Of a stretch of DNA of 64,000 nt, positions 9,199-18,680 are shown piece after piece. The notes under the pieces are model-generated. The model was not told the origin of the DNA and ran no database searches. It saw only the letters and a program-made list of their open reading frames with translations. Position 1 is the stretch's first letter; each line of letters begins with the position of its first letter. The DNA comes from Paenibacillus dauci (lineage in GTDB: Bacteria; Bacillota; Bacilli; Paenibacillales; Paenibacillaceae): assembly GCF_000971985.1 (NCBI RefSeq), contig NZ_LAQQ01000001.1, positions 1,302,001 to 1,366,000 on the forward strand, written 5' to 3'. Made by a program: the position numbers and the translations under genes.

Positions 9199-9939
9199 TT
9201 ACAAATGTCTCAAATAATCGGTCGTTCCCGTTAACTCTGACCATCTGGCGGTGAGGAATTTCGCATAGTTTACAGGAGCTATTCCGTAGGTTCCGAGAGA
9301 ATGACCATCATTAATTTCTACCAACTTCATATTTCCATCGTAATCTATGCCAAAATCCAATCCATAGGCTGCTGGCGCATCGGCAAAATCATTGATAGCG
9401 TTATTCACTATATCAAGGTCCAATTTTGAATCCCAGGCACCTTTGTACGGTCTGATATCCAGAATCTCTCCATAGCGAATAAAGCAGCGCCATTCTGTTC
9501 TGAAATCAACAATCTCGGAACACCAGACAGTGGTATTGGCATCTTCTTCTATGAGACCTATGAAATCCTTATATTCTCTAACTACTTTACCAGCAAATTT
9601 CTTGGTGATATCCTTGGGTTTAACAAATACATTCCAGTTCTGATTATTTTCGAAAAGCTCCTGGATCGTTGTTGTCCATATCCTTCTACCAAAATAAGGA
9701 GATAACGAATGAGGATAATCAATTTCTTCTTTATTTCTCTCAATACCAAGCAGTGCCAGCCGACTTCTCACATTACCAATTCCACCGACTACAATATCTT
9801 CCTGATGGTGATCCTTGATGTCTTTCACCTCATAAAATTTAACCGTTTCCCAACCCAATGACATGAATCCTTCATATGCCACAAACGCATTTACATTGTA
9901 GAACTCCCCATTTTTGTTTGTTTGAATATATGCTCTCAT
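9199..9939 (-). CDS. ATP-grasp domain protein (DUF4343-like)
   Basis: A 246-residue protein. Signature segments of an ATP-grasp ligase are WNVFVKPKDITKKFAGKVV (nucleotide-binding Lys), EWRCFIRYGEIL (central strand) and GLDFGIDYDGNMKLVEINDG (metal-binding Glu-x-Asn). These match the small DUF4343/ATP-grasp family. Substrates are unknown; ATP-grasp enzymes join a carboxylate to an amine or thiol. Cytosolic. It converges on the plus-strand hydrolase at 9176. Confidence 0.75.
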   Translation of the reverse strand: MRAYIQTNKNGEFYNVNAFVAYEGFMSLGWETVKFYEVKDIKDHHQEDIVVGGIGNVRSRLALLGIERNKEEIDYPHSLSPYFGRRIWTTTIQELFENNQNWNVFVKPKDITKKFAGKVVREYKDFIGLIEEDANTTVWCSEIVDFRTEWRCFIRYGEILDIRPYKGAWDSKLDLDIVNNAINDFADAPAAYGLDFGIDYDGNMKLVEINDGHSLGTYGIAPVNYAKFLTARWSELTGTTDYLRHL

Positions 9940-9980
9940 TAACGAACCCTCTTATCTATTTGAATTATTTACTAAACGAT

Positions 9981-10457
9981 TTACCGAAGATTCACAAAAT
10001 GCTGAATATGATCGCTTCTTTTCAATTGGAGCAATTCAGTCCGCAGAATCTCCGGGTAGACTTCCAAGTCTTGCAATTCATCGATAGGGAACCACTTGAA
10101 AATAAGTCTGCCATCGTCTTCTACTCCTGGAAATTCGTCTGTATGCTTTGTGATTTCATGTCCTCCTGGAAAAGAAACCAGATAGTAAAAACCAATCTCA
10201 TGAAATTGCAAACCATCGTATTCAAAGAAATCTTCATTAATAAAAAGGAGTTTTGGATTCTCACCTTCCACATCCAACTCTTCTTTGATTTCTCTCAAGA
10301 CGGCTTGCTCTGTCGATTCATTGAATTCAACACGACCTCCCGGAAGATTCCAGAAGTCGTCCTTTAATGTAGTATGTAGCAAAACCCGATTATTATGAAC
10401 AACAATGCCTGCCACTCTGAAATTAAACTTATTATTATCTCTTTCGAATGTAATCAT
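9981..10457 (-). CDS. NUDIX hydrolase
   Basis: A 158-residue NUDIX protein. The Nudix box is complete near residue 45: GGRVEFNESTEQAVLREIKE followed by ELDVEG, matching G-x5-E-x7-REUxEExGU. It is expected to hydrolyse a nucleoside diphosphate linked to another group, with Mg bound by the REIKEEL glutamates. The start at 10457 is preferred (GGAAGGTGG upstream) over the longer frame from 10478. Ends 42 bases before the ATP-grasp gene starts, so the two may be co-transcribed. Confidence 0.88.
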   Translation of the reverse strand: MITFERDNNKFNFRVAGIVVHNNRVLLHTTLKDDFWNLPGGRVEFNESTEQAVLREIKEELDVEGENPKLLFINEDFFEYDGLQFHEIGFYYLVSFPGGHEITKHTDEFPGVEDDGRLIFKWFPIDELQDLEVYPEILRTELLQLKRSDHIQHFVNLR

Positions 10458-10797
10458 ACGAATCCACCTTCCTGTCATAAGATATAATAATTCGATTACA
10501 ACTCTTTAATTTTAAAATAGACTCTACTATTAATTATGAAGGTTGTCTCGAATAGATACTACTTCAAAGACGGCTCTTGGCTATAGTATTCCTGTAATCA
10601 AATAGCGGACACAGCCAGTATAGATGTTGCGCTACAATATATCCAGTTCTTCTTCGATTTCGATAATAATAGATCTTTCTTTTTCAGTTTATTTAAAACT
10701 ATTGTTCTAGACATATTTTTCATTCTCTTTTAAATCAGATATTATAAGTCTCTAGAGTTCCGTTTATTTAATATATGTTTCAGGCTTTACTCTTTTT
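10458..10797. other. Intergenic region, no clear gene
   Basis: About 340 AT-rich bases upstream of the NUDIX gene and downstream of the gene at 10798. One minus-strand frame of about 38 codons (MSRTIVLNKLKKKDLLL...) is open but has no RBS and no recognisable content. No attC-like element could be made out. Confidence 0.4.
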
Positions 10798-11382
10798 TTA
10801 AAGTCCTCTCTTCCTAAAGTATCCTGACATTGCATGCAAATAGTCTTTTGCTTCCACAGGATCATCCAAGTAATTATAGGTATGACTCACGCTGCCTTTT
10901 TTCGAAATGGCATAGGCTTTTAATATGTGCAATAACCACTTATCTTGTGGAATAATGATCTGGGGATTATAAAAAAAGAACCAGCAACAGTCCGCCTCTA
11001 ATACAAGCTCATCCAAAAAGGACATATTGGGATTGTCTACATAATCCAATAAAACTTGACGACTCATATGTTCAGCCATATTCTTGGCCTGTTCAAAAGT
11101 TATAGTCTCTTTATACTCCTCTAATCGATCTTCATATAACAATTCTTTCATCTGAAAATCTTTTGTAATACCTGTTATTGTAATTATACCTTCTGACATA
11201 ATATCGAGCTTTCGAACCTGTATGTCTTCTATCGTGATTTCTTCAATCGTACCAATATTAGAATTCGAATCGAATACTTTAGACTTTATTTCAATGATGT
11301 CGAGTGCCCTGCCTTTTACTCGTATTGCCTCATTGGATGTCGATACGATTGAATGTATTGAAAAAATAGGAGGTCTAGTCAA
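10798..11382 (-). CDS. Hypothetical protein
   Basis: A 194-residue protein, unrecognised. The N-terminal half is a beta-rich stretch (FSIHSIVSTSNEAIRVKGRA, IEEITIEDIQVRKLD, EGIITITGITKD). The C-terminal half contains ADCCWFFFYNPQIIIPQDKW and a helical end. The C-terminal look recalls immunity-like or YrhA-type proteins, but no family is claimed. Same strand as the cupin gene 32 bases upstream. Confidence 0.55.
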   Translation of the reverse strand: MTRPPIFSIHSIVSTSNEAIRVKGRALDIIEIKSKVFDSNSNIGTIEEITIEDIQVRKLDIMSEGIITITGITKDFQMKELLYEDRLEEYKETITFEQAKNMAEHMSRQVLLDYVDNPNMSFLDELVLEADCCWFFFYNPQIIIPQDKWLLHILKAYAISKKGSVSHTYNYLDDPVEAKDYLHAMSGYFRKRGL

Positions 11383-11413
11383 TATGATTCCATCCTTTAT
11401 ATTTATAGCTTGG

Positions 11414-11788
11414 CTATAAAGTGTTTTTAACGGTCAATTTCACTTCGCTCATCAAAGGTTGCAGATCTTCCCCCTCTATCACGATTACAGTCATTCCCTG
11501 TTCTGATCCAGATTCATGCACTTCACCTGGCTCCCAATAAGCTGCTTTTCCAGATTCAATCTGGTATTGTATTCCTTCTTTACCTTTTACCCATCCCTCA
11601 CCCTGAACGACTAAAAATAACTGGTTGATCGTCGCTGGATGTGAGCCGACTATTCCTTCGGGTCCAATAAACATACAGCCTATATGTAATGATTCGTTAT
11701 GTTGAATAATTCTTGAGAAGACAGATTGTTTACTATCAAAATTGGTAATTTCTCTCCCTGTATCTTTATCAAAATTATAGATTTTCAA
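11414..11788 (-). CDS. Cupin-domain protein
   Basis: A 124-residue single-domain cupin: MFIGPEGIVGSHPATINQLF (first box), VVQGEGWVKG (turn), and YWEPGEVHESGSEQGMTVIV (second box with His). One first-box histidine is present (SHPAT) and the usual second is replaced, so metal binding may be altered. Related to resistance- or epimerase-associated cupins of unknown substrate. Directly upstream of the gene at 10798 on the same strand. Confidence 0.75.
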   Translation of the reverse strand: MKIYNFDKDTGREITNFDSKQSVFSRIIQHNESLHIGCMFIGPEGIVGSHPATINQLFLVVQGEGWVKGKEGIQYQIESGKAAYWEPGEVHESGSEQGMTVIVIEGEDLQPLMSEVKLTVKNTL

Positions 11789-11822
11789 AAAATCATTCCT
11801 TTCTTTATATAGTAGATATTGA

Positions 11823-12389
11823 TTAGCTCCATATTCTCTCTACTTCAACTAATATATCGCCCTTAAATTCCATTTTGTACATGTCCGGCATCGTCGATGA
11901 ACTCCAAAAATCGTAGCTGTACTGCTTATCGAAATAATTCATCATTAGCGTCATGATATCTCCATGTGTTCCAATCACCATTTTTCTGCCCTGATGTTTA
12001 TCTAATAGCATTCGTAAAGCCTCAACAGCTCTCTTTTGTGCATGATTACTTGATTCGCCACCCGGATAAGCAAAATTAAAATCGTCATATACCCGTCTCT
12101 TGGCTGCTGTAAATCCGTTATCTGGAATAACACCAATTGCTCTTTCTCTAAGATCTTCAACTATGCTGATTTCTTTCTCATATTCAATTGCAGATCCTCG
12201 GATCGTTTCAATAGCTCGTTCATAAGGGCTCGATATGAACAGATCAATATGTTCATTGCGTAGTATTTCTATTATTCTGATTGTATCTGCCTTTCCTTTT
12301 TCTGATATTCCTCTTTCTCTTTCCATATCTGGAATGAAGGTAGAATCTGCATGTCTCACAAAGTAAATGATTGTGTTGTTAAAATTCAT
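11823..12389 (-). CDS. Histidine phosphatase family protein
   Basis: A 188-residue member of the phosphoglycerate-mutase-like phosphatase clan. The catalytic motif is FVRHADST (R-H near residue 11). The second Arg is in LFISSPYERAIET and the second His in KMVIGTHGDIMTL. Similar small phosphatases act on sugar phosphates or nucleotides; the substrate is unknown. Cytosolic. Followed closely by the cupin gene on the same strand. Confidence 0.85.
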   Translation of the reverse strand: MNFNNTIIYFVRHADSTFIPDMERERGISEKGKADTIRIIEILRNEHIDLFISSPYERAIETIRGSAIEYEKEISIVEDLRERAIGVIPDNGFTAAKRRVYDDFNFAYPGGESSNHAQKRAVEALRMLLDKHQGRKMVIGTHGDIMTLMMNYFDKQYSYDFWSSSTMPDMYKMEFKGDILVEVERIWS

Positions 12390-12543
12390 TATGCGGACAC
12401 CTTCTTTTTAAAGTATGTCTAGCAAGAGTACATATGTATCCCTTTTCCTAGACAGGCTAATAGATCGGTATGTGAATTGAATTCATGACTATGTTACTAG
12501 GCTCTAATTAGTTTTCTCTCTCAGGATTACTATTTTTCATTTC

Positions 12544-12987
12544 TTAAAGACTTGCACTTAATATACTTCTTAAATAATCTTCCCAAAAAAATTTATAGGG
12601 TCCCATATTCAAAGACTTGCTTGTTTCATCATTCTCGCATCTAAAATCATCCCATATGATATTTTCTTCTTCTCGCTTGATAGATACTGTGATTGCTCCG
12701 CAACCAAGATCCGCACACATTGGACATACAAAAATAAAATATCGCCCCGCTCTTAATTCTGACGGACTTTCTAATAAAAGTTTTTTAATTTCATTTTGTT
12801 GTAATTCTTCATTAATTTGTCCCAACACTGATATGTAGTCATAACTTTCAAAAATACTATATAATGAATTGCCATCGATAATGATGTCATAAAAGTCCGT
12901 ATTATATTCACATTTTTTTATTTCTCCATCAACATAACTGTCAACAAATCCAAATCTCGTTATTCGCTTTAGTTGAATATTATTCAA
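12544..12987 (-). CDS. Hypothetical protein with Cys-rich CPMCxxLGCG motif
   Basis: A 147-residue protein. The only distinctive feature is FVCPMCADLGCGAITVSIKR near residue 88, a C-x2-C-x4-CG motif followed by a beta strand. Comparable motifs occur in the genes at 13051 and 39313 in this window. The rest is mixed alpha/beta with an aromatic C-terminus. Function unknown; a small metal site or a fold-stabilising knuckle is possible. Confidence 0.6.
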   Translation of the reverse strand: MNNIQLKRITRFGFVDSYVDGEIKKCEYNTDFYDIIIDGNSLYSIFESYDYISVLGQINEELQQNEIKKLLLESPSELRAGRYFIFVCPMCADLGCGAITVSIKREEENIIWDDFRCENDETSKSLNMGPYKFFWEDYLRSILSASL

Positions 12988-13050
12988 AATAATTCTCCTT
13001 CATTATGTTGGATTCGCCTTATTCTTATTATAATATTGATGCGATATTAT

Positions 13051-13398
13051 CTATTGCTCAGCAATTCTTCGAAATGCCTCATTTATTTTACTTCTGACTT
13101 CTCGCCCCCGTTCACTAGGCATAATTTCGAAAAACCCAATCTGTCCATCAAATACTTCCATTAGTCCTGATTTTGTTACATATCCTTCATGGCTTAAGGA
13201 TTCATTTTCTGTTATAGAAGGCTCTACTGTGTAGAATGATCCGCAACTCGGATCTTCACATCCACATAGACTGATGATGTTGAGTTCGGGTACTTGATCT
13301 AACAGATCCATTCTTTCTTCGTATTTTAGCTTTTGAATGATGTCATATGCAATCTCCGGAAACAGAAAAGCTAACTTTAGATTATGAGTACGTTTCAT
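13051..13398 (-). CDS. Hypothetical protein with CGCExxxCG motif
   Basis: A 115-residue protein with ISLCGCEDPSCGSFYTVEPS near residue 43: a C-x-C-x4-CG-x-(F/Y) motif shared in outline with the genes at 12544 and 39313. The C-terminal part (IGFFEIMPSERGREV) looks like a beta strand plus helix. No membrane segment. Function unknown. Confidence 0.6.
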   Translation of the reverse strand: MKRTHNLKLAFLFPEIAYDIIQKLKYEERMDLLDQVPELNIISLCGCEDPSCGSFYTVEPSITENESLSHEGYVTKSGLMEVFDGQIGFFEIMPSERGREVRSKINEAFRRIAEQ

Positions 13399-13590
13399 GA
13401 TTCACCCTTCTTTATAATTTATTATCTATATATTTGAAGGTATCTCGGTTCCTATTCCATGTTTACGACCTGCTTGTGCTAGCAAGTGAGAAATACCAAG
13501 CAATGGTTTGATGAACGCAGTATAAGTATCTTCCTCTATACGATTGGCTGGTCTGTCGGCTACCATTTCGATTCTCAAAATCTTTATTTT

Positions 13591-15333
13591 CTATAATCCA
13601 GTCAACAAAGCCTGCTCAATCTGATCCACGATGCTATTGATCCCAATCGGTCCGTAACAACCAATCCAGGTTACCGCATCGACGCAGTGGATATGCTGAT
13701 CCGCATGATTATCGAGCATGTCCAGCACCTGCTGCTCGGTCGCTGATATACCGGCCTGCATCGCCCTATTGCTAAGCAGAAAATAGTGGCTGGCTTGTAC
13801 AGCCGGAAGTCTATCTACGGAAATATGATACGCCGTATCCGAAGTATCCGCCACAAATAATGGAATAGGCAAACCAAGATCCTTGTACAGTACAGCACCC
13901 GTACGATGGGCAACCGAATGAACGCGAATGAGCGAATCAAGCGGACGGATTAGAGCCACACTTTGTTCTGCCAATACGATAGCCAGTTCTTCGGACAGCA
14001 GCGCAGTGCGTCGGTAATAATCCGCCAGGATGATTTTGGCTTCCGCTCTTTTGCCAGTCAGTTCACCGAAAACTCCCAGAATCGTCTGCCAGCTCTCGTT
14101 GCGCCTGAACATGAGGACGGGAGCAATCCGGCTTAACCTTTCAAAATGACGATCATGAACCTCGGTGCAAATGATTAGATCCGGCGATAGCTGCTCTACA
14201 GCTGCCAGATCCGGGTACTCATACGTTCCGAGCAGTTCAGCGCCCTGAAGTCTATCCCGAATCGATGACGGAAAATGGATCGACACACTGCCGGATCCGA
14301 CACTTCCTGCTGGAGACAGTCCAAGCGCGAGCAAATGGTCAGCATACTGCACATCGAGTACAGCGATACGCTGTGGCGGTCTCTTCACTTGATATTCTCC
14401 CCGCATATGGCAGATGACCGTTCCTTCCGCCGAGTCGTACGACGAAGCTATTCGATTGCGCAGCAAAGCCTTCGTGTATTCTTCATCCGCTTTGGAAACA
14501 TGATCAAGTCGATAACGCAGAGGGGAGACGCCGTAATGTTTTTTGAACACCCTGCTGAAATAATACATATCACGATAACCGATTCGATCAGCGATTTCTC
14601 CAATGGAAGCGTCTGTATACTGCAGCATCCGCGATGCATTCTCCATCCGCAGCTTGCTTACATACTCCATCGGTCCCAACTGCTTCTCCTGCTTGAATCT
14701 CCGTTGGAGTTGCCGGATGCTGCATCCTGCAAGGTCTGCCAACTCCTGCAGCTCCAGATTCCGGCGATAATGCGAGGCGATATAGGATGCGACTACATCC
14801 ACTCTGTCCGACTCTGCGTCACCTTGACCGCGTTCATACTCCATAATCAGCTCATAGATCATGCTTTGCAGCAGCGCATTGGCATGAAAATGTTCCAACC
14901 CTTCGCCGCGGCGCCATTTGGCGATGATTTTCTCGGCTTGCTGCACCCACTGTGTATGAATGGTCGCACTCTGAATAAAAGAGATTTGCAGCGGATGTTT
15001 ACGATACGAAGGCATGGCAGGTGACGCTCCATCCAGGGCAAAAGCCTCGTATGTAATCACCATATAATAAAGTTCATCTGTTCCGCACGTCAGCCTAAAC
15101 GAAGTACCTTTTACAATATGACAAGCAAAAGAAGCTCCAATGCGGCAAACTTCCCCATTCATTGCAAGCTCCCCTTCCCCGCCTACTGCTAGCAGCAGCA
15201 CATTCGAGGCGAATTCGGTTTTATTAACATTAAGAACACCGCCTGCTTGCAAAGTATCACTGTACCCGTCAAGCATCTTGATTGTCGTTTCACTCCATGG
15301 ACTTGTCTGCTGCAGCAGCGGCATCTCTCTCAT
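13591..15333 (-). CDS. AraC regulator fused to siderophore-binding domain (Btr-like)
   Basis: A 580-residue cytosolic regulator. Residues about 1-170 form an AraC cupin-like N-domain. Residues about 180-280 form the double helix-turn-helix, with ELQELADLAGCSIRQLQRRF and IGEIADRIGYRDMYYFSRVF (the canonical AraC second HTH). Residues 310-580 are a periplasmic-binding-protein type 2 domain (RIAVLDVQYADHLLALGL, LSPDLIICTEV) lacking any signal peptide. This architecture is that of Bacillus Btr, which senses a ferri-siderophore in the cytosol and activates uptake genes. It is the last gene of the 13591-17180 operon and probably activates it. Its binding domain is paralogous to the lipoprotein encoded at 16146 (LDVQYADHLL versus LDVKFLDQML). 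Confidence 0.88.
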   Translation of the reverse strand: MREMPLLQQTSPWSETTIKMLDGYSDTLQAGGVLNVNKTEFASNVLLLAVGGEGELAMNGEVCRIGASFACHIVKGTSFRLTCGTDELYYMVITYEAFALDGASPAMPSYRKHPLQISFIQSATIHTQWVQQAEKIIAKWRRGEGLEHFHANALLQSMIYELIMEYERGQGDAESDRVDVVASYIASHYRRNLELQELADLAGCSIRQLQRRFKQEKQLGPMEYVSKLRMENASRMLQYTDASIGEIADRIGYRDMYYFSRVFKKHYGVSPLRYRLDHVSKADEEYTKALLRNRIASSYDSAEGTVICHMRGEYQVKRPPQRIAVLDVQYADHLLALGLSPAGSVGSGSVSIHFPSSIRDRLQGAELLGTYEYPDLAAVEQLSPDLIICTEVHDRHFERLSRIAPVLMFRRNESWQTILGVFGELTGKRAEAKIILADYYRRTALLSEELAIVLAEQSVALIRPLDSLIRVHSVAHRTGAVLYKDLGLPIPLFVADTSDTAYHISVDRLPAVQASHYFLLSNRAMQAGISATEQQVLDMLDNHADQHIHCVDAVTWIGCYGPIGINSIVDQIEQALLTGL

Positions 15334-15370
15334 CTCCTGACAATTAGCAAAAGTAACATGCTTGCTGTTG

Positions 15371-16159
15371 TCATTTTAATTGAGATTTATTCTCAGTGTC
15401 AATTTTCGGACATTTTCTGCAATATTCCCCGGACATCTGATAATAGAAGCAGCAGGTAATTCGTTCGTTTTTGGCAATCGGAATTTGGTCCTTGCATGTT
15501 GTAAATCGGGTAAATGGATTCCGTCTTTGGTCAAATAAAGCTCCGGGCGCTTCCTGGGTCAAATAGCTGAAATCTGCCTGTACATGCTGATGCTCCTCTC
15601 CCGTCTCACCTGCTTCAAGCTTATACAGCGGACCGATCCGCACCATAATGTTCTCCCAAAGGATACTCATCGGAAGCGGCGCGATTGCAGCAAGCATCTT
15701 GAACAGCGGAGTCAGCTGCAACGCAAATATCTCCTCCAGCGCCCTTTCCCGCTGGACTTCCCGGTTTGTTGTGAGCGCTTCTGCCCGAAGACCGCTGACT
15801 GCAAGAAAAGGAAAACGGGTCCCGCCCTCCTCAATGAGCGCCGGGTGATACAGAAAGCTATCTTGCAGCGAGAAAGAAACATGTCGATGATGAAAAGTCA
15901 GGGCCGTCATCAGCGGAGCGGTCCATAGATAGCCGATGCGCTTGACTAACATCGAAGCTGCAACTTTCAGGTCAGGCGCATCGATATACGTCTGAAGCCA
16001 GCGGATATAATCCCGACATGCCGCTTCTTCGTACAGATCACTCAAAGCAACGATACGGACACTGTTTTCAGGCGGCTCACCCAGCAAAATCGAATGTTTG
16101 GATGCCGTCTGTTTCCACAAATCGTTCGAGAGATAATGGTCCATCTTAGTTCGATCCAA
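15371..16159 (-). CDS. FhuF-like ferric-siderophore reductase family protein
   Basis: A 262-residue protein ending in a cysteine cluster, RITCCFYYQMSGEYCRKCPK (C-C-x10-C-x2-C). This is the [2Fe-2S]-binding hallmark of FhuF/ferric iron reductase proteins. FhuF reduces iron in ferric siderophores after import to release it. It overlaps the upstream siderophore-binding gene by 14 bases and precedes the AraC gene by 38, so the three form an operon under the Fur box at 17201. Cytosolic; no transmembrane segment. Confidence 0.8.
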   Translation of the reverse strand: MDRTKMDHYLSNDLWKQTASKHSILLGEPPENSVRIVALSDLYEEAACRDYIRWLQTYIDAPDLKVAASMLVKRIGYLWTAPLMTALTFHHRHVSFSLQDSFLYHPALIEEGGTRFPFLAVSGLRAEALTTNREVQRERALEEIFALQLTPLFKMLAAIAPLPMSILWENIMVRIGPLYKLEAGETGEEHQHVQADFSYLTQEAPGALFDQRRNPFTRFTTCKDQIPIAKNERITCCFYYQMSGEYCRKCPKIDTENKSQLK

Positions 16160-17180
16160 GCAGGGCTTCTGCCGCTTGATCTACGATCAGATTGATGGCA
16201 AGCGGGCCATAATAGGCAATCCATAAGGTGGAATTCACGTCGTAAGCGCGGTTATTTTTGACCGCATCCAGCGATTTCCATACCGGGTTGTTCGCCATTG
16301 CTTCAGCCTCTGCGGCAAACAGCTCGTCCGAGAGTACAAAATAACGATCAGCGCCGATTGAGGGAACTTGTTCCATTGAGATTTCAAGTGAACCTTCCTC
16401 GCCAACCTTCTGAATCATCGGCGGCATGTTCAAGCCCAAATCCCGATACAGAATTTCGCCAGTCCGATGTTGAATCCCGTGAATGCGAATACCTTCTTTT
16501 CTCGGACGAATCAGAGCTACCGTCTCATCGCCCAGCTTCTCAGCTAGCTTCGCCTTTAGCCCGTTTACTTTATCCTCGTAAGCTTGGCGCACCTTCTCAG
16601 CTTCGGCTGGCTTGTCCGTCACTTTGGCGATCGTGGACAGTGTATCGCGCCAATCTTCATAAAAGTCCAATACAAGAGTCGGTGCAATTTTGCTAACATT
16701 CTCATACTGTTTCTCCTGAAAATCGGTCATAATAATCAGATCCGGTTCCAAAGATACAATAGCTTCCAGATTAGGCTCATCCCGGGTACCGAGAATCTGT
16801 ACACCATTCGGCTGATCGCCCAAATATTCCGGGAAACCGGTATTGCCTCCGGCGATCACACTGCCTGCCGGCTTCTCACCAACCGCCAACATCTGATCCA
16901 GAAACTTCACATCCAGTACGGCAATTTTCTTCGGCTTTTCATTCAGCACCAGCTCACCCTTCATATGCTTGAGGGTAACGGGAAAAGCTTCTGTATTTGT
17001 GTCTGTTTGCGCAGGGGTCTTAGCGGCTGCCGCAGACGGCTTGCTGTTATCCGCACCGGTTCCGGCTCCGCAGGCAGTCAATATAAGCATAAGGACCAGC
17101 AGTAAGCCTATCCCTAATCTCGATTTGTAGGCAGCATTTCCCCAGCTTCTGGACGCTCGCCCTTTCATTTCTCTATTCAT
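16146..17180 (-). CDS. Iron-siderophore ABC transporter substrate-binding lipoprotein
   Basis: A 344-residue protein. A signal peptide runs to the lipobox LILTAC (Cys near residue 37), followed by a Ser/Lys linker and a FepB/FhuD-type type-III binding domain. Family hallmarks are KKIAVLDVKFLDQMLAVGEK, LEAIVSLEPDLIIMTD and IGADRYFVLSD. It should capture a ferri-siderophore at the outer membrane face of the cell and deliver it to an FecCD-type permease. No permease or ATPase gene is in this operon, so those must come from elsewhere. First gene of the operon, behind a Fur box. Confidence 0.9.
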   Translation of the reverse strand: MNREMKGRASRSWGNAAYKSRLGIGLLLVLMLILTACGAGTGADNSKPSAAAAKTPAQTDTNTEAFPVTLKHMKGELVLNEKPKKIAVLDVKFLDQMLAVGEKPAGSVIAGGNTGFPEYLGDQPNGVQILGTRDEPNLEAIVSLEPDLIIMTDFQEKQYENVSKIAPTLVLDFYEDWRDTLSTIAKVTDKPAEAEKVRQAYEDKVNGLKAKLAEKLGDETVALIRPRKEGIRIHGIQHRTGEILYRDLGLNMPPMIQKVGEEGSLEISMEQVPSIGADRYFVLSDELFAAEAEAMANNPVWKSLDAVKNNRAYDVNSTLWIAYYGPLAINLIVDQAAEALLGSN

Positions 17181-17200
17181 GGTAAATCCCCCTTATGTAT

Positions 17201-17219
17201 GATAATGATTTTCATTATC
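17201..17219. promoter_or_regulatory. Fur box upstream of siderophore operon
   Basis: The 19-base sequence GATAATGATTTTCATTATC matches the Fur consensus GATAATGATWATCATTATC with one mismatch and is near-perfectly palindromic. It lies 21-39 bases upstream of the ATG at 17180. It predicts iron repression of the three-gene operon 17180-13591. Confidence 0.9.
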
Positions 17220-17482
17220 GACTATAAAGGGAGTATAAACGATCTATACTTGGCGTTACCATGTACTTTTGCGACATATTGATGGGACTAATACGACGTG
17301 ATCCTGCCAATTTGGGCTGAAGACGAACGGCCGAGAGATGAATACAGTGTTATACAATCTTTTGATCCTTCATCTTCATTCGCATAATTCCAAGATGAAA
17401 TTTTCCAATATGACAAACCGCCTGCCAAACAGTCATCAAATAATACATACTCGCAACTTGTATGGTAAAGTGTCTGTCTCAA

Positions 17483-17959
17483 TCAGCTGGTAAACGTTTG
17501 TATTCTTTTACCATTCTCGATCCGTTCCTCAAATTGGCCTTTTGTGTATTCATTAATTACGCTATTCCAAAATATCTGGGCTGGCCGATTACTCTCAATC
17601 TGATGTACTTGCCATAACCCCTTATGTATATTGAATATATGAGCTGCTGCGGACCTACCGATTCCTTCTCGTCTATACTTCTTCAATATGAAAAATTCGG
17701 CAATGGAATAATAGCGCAGTTCTGCAGAATCAATGAAATGAACCAACACAAACCCTACATACTTCTCTTCTTTTTTGATAATATAAGCAAATCGTTGATT
17801 GCCTTCTTGAAAATACTCTTCTAAAGGATACGGACTATATTGCCCATCATCTTCTACGTCAAATTGGAGAAACTCCGAGAAATCATAAATATAAAATTGC
17901 ATGAGATTTTCCAATACTTCTTTATGCTTCTGATTAACTTGTATGATATCAAAATCCAT
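17483..17959 (-). CDS. GNAT-family acetyltransferase
   Basis: A 158-residue GNAT. The acetyl-CoA loop is YRREGIGRSAAAHIF near residue 105, preceded by the strand YSIAEFFILKK. The C-terminus QIFWNSVINEYTKGQF matches GNATs of the YitI/YesJ-like group. Substrate unknown. Single gene on the minus strand. Confidence 0.75.
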   Translation of the reverse strand: MDFDIIQVNQKHKEVLENLMQFYIYDFSEFLQFDVEDDGQYSPYPLEEYFQEGNQRFAYIIKKEEKYVGFVLVHFIDSAELRYYSIAEFFILKKYRREGIGRSAAAHIFNIHKGLWQVHQIESNRPAQIFWNSVINEYTKGQFEERIENGKRIQTFTS

Positions 17960-18074
17960 TTTAGATCCTCCACATTTTGTTTAACATCCAGAACGGCTCC
18001 TATATCATGCACTAAAATAGTAAAAGACAACTTTTTTAAACTATTTAGTTTCATGTCGTCTTTTACATCACAAC

Positions 18075-18680
18075 TTATTCGTATTTGTTAACATTTCTCT
18101 TATTCAGCTTTTTAAATACTGAGTAATCTTGACCAGATTGTATAAAGTTTAAAATTTCTTTCGCACATTCTGCTGGGTTCAATGCCTCCGTATTTACTTC
18201 AAGATCATATTCGTCAAAACGATAAATGTGATCGAACTGAAAACTTGCCAGTCCAATATTTCGGTCTCCTCTTTTTTGTTCTCTTCGTGCAAGTTCTTCT
18301 TTGGAGCATTGTACACCTACGAACAATACAGACTGATCAGCAAACATATCGAGGCATTCATTAAACCGCTTGTCACTATCCATCACAGTATCTGCTATTA
18401 CATTCAAACCCATCTCCGAAAAGAGCTTAACTGTCGAATGATACACTGAGAATACCGAATCATCTACAATTTGTGAGACAACTTGATGATCTATTTCTTT
18501 TGGAGATGTACCTATCAACTTATTATTAACAAAGTCATTATAATTATCAAAAAACTCATCCAGTGATAAATGGTGGAATAAAATCTCTTTCTGATTAATC
18601 AGTTCATTGGAAATACTTGTCTTTCCTGAACTTGAGGTTCCGTTAAGCAGTACAATGAGTCCTTGTCTCAAATGGATCAC
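18075..18680 (-). CDS. Chloramphenicol-phosphotransferase-like P-loop kinase
   Basis: A 201-residue protein with Walker A GTSSSGKTSIS at residues 14-24. The fold and spacing match the chloramphenicol phosphotransferase-like family: LSLDEFF after the P-loop, VIADTVMD near 110, and CSKEELARREQKRGDRNIG as lid. CPT phosphorylates the primary hydroxyl of chloramphenicol, but most family members have unknown substrates. The start is uncertain: GTG at 18680 or TTG at 18671, the latter better spaced from AAGGGTG. Confidence 0.75.
   Translation of the reverse strand: MIHLRQGLIVLLNGTSSSGKTSISNELINQKEILFHHLSLDEFFDNYNDFVNNKLIGTSPKEIDHQVVSQIVDDSVFSVYHSTVKLFSEMGLNVIADTVMDSDKRFNECLDMFADQSVLFVGVQCSKEELARREQKRGDRNIGLASFQFDHIYRFDEYDLEVNTEALNPAECAKEILNFIQSGQDYSVFKKLNKRNVNKYE

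Noticed and set aside
17288-17482. 64-codon minus-strand frame after the GNAT gene
   Set aside because: TTG start, no RBS, low-complexity composition and no family resemblance; likely spurious.
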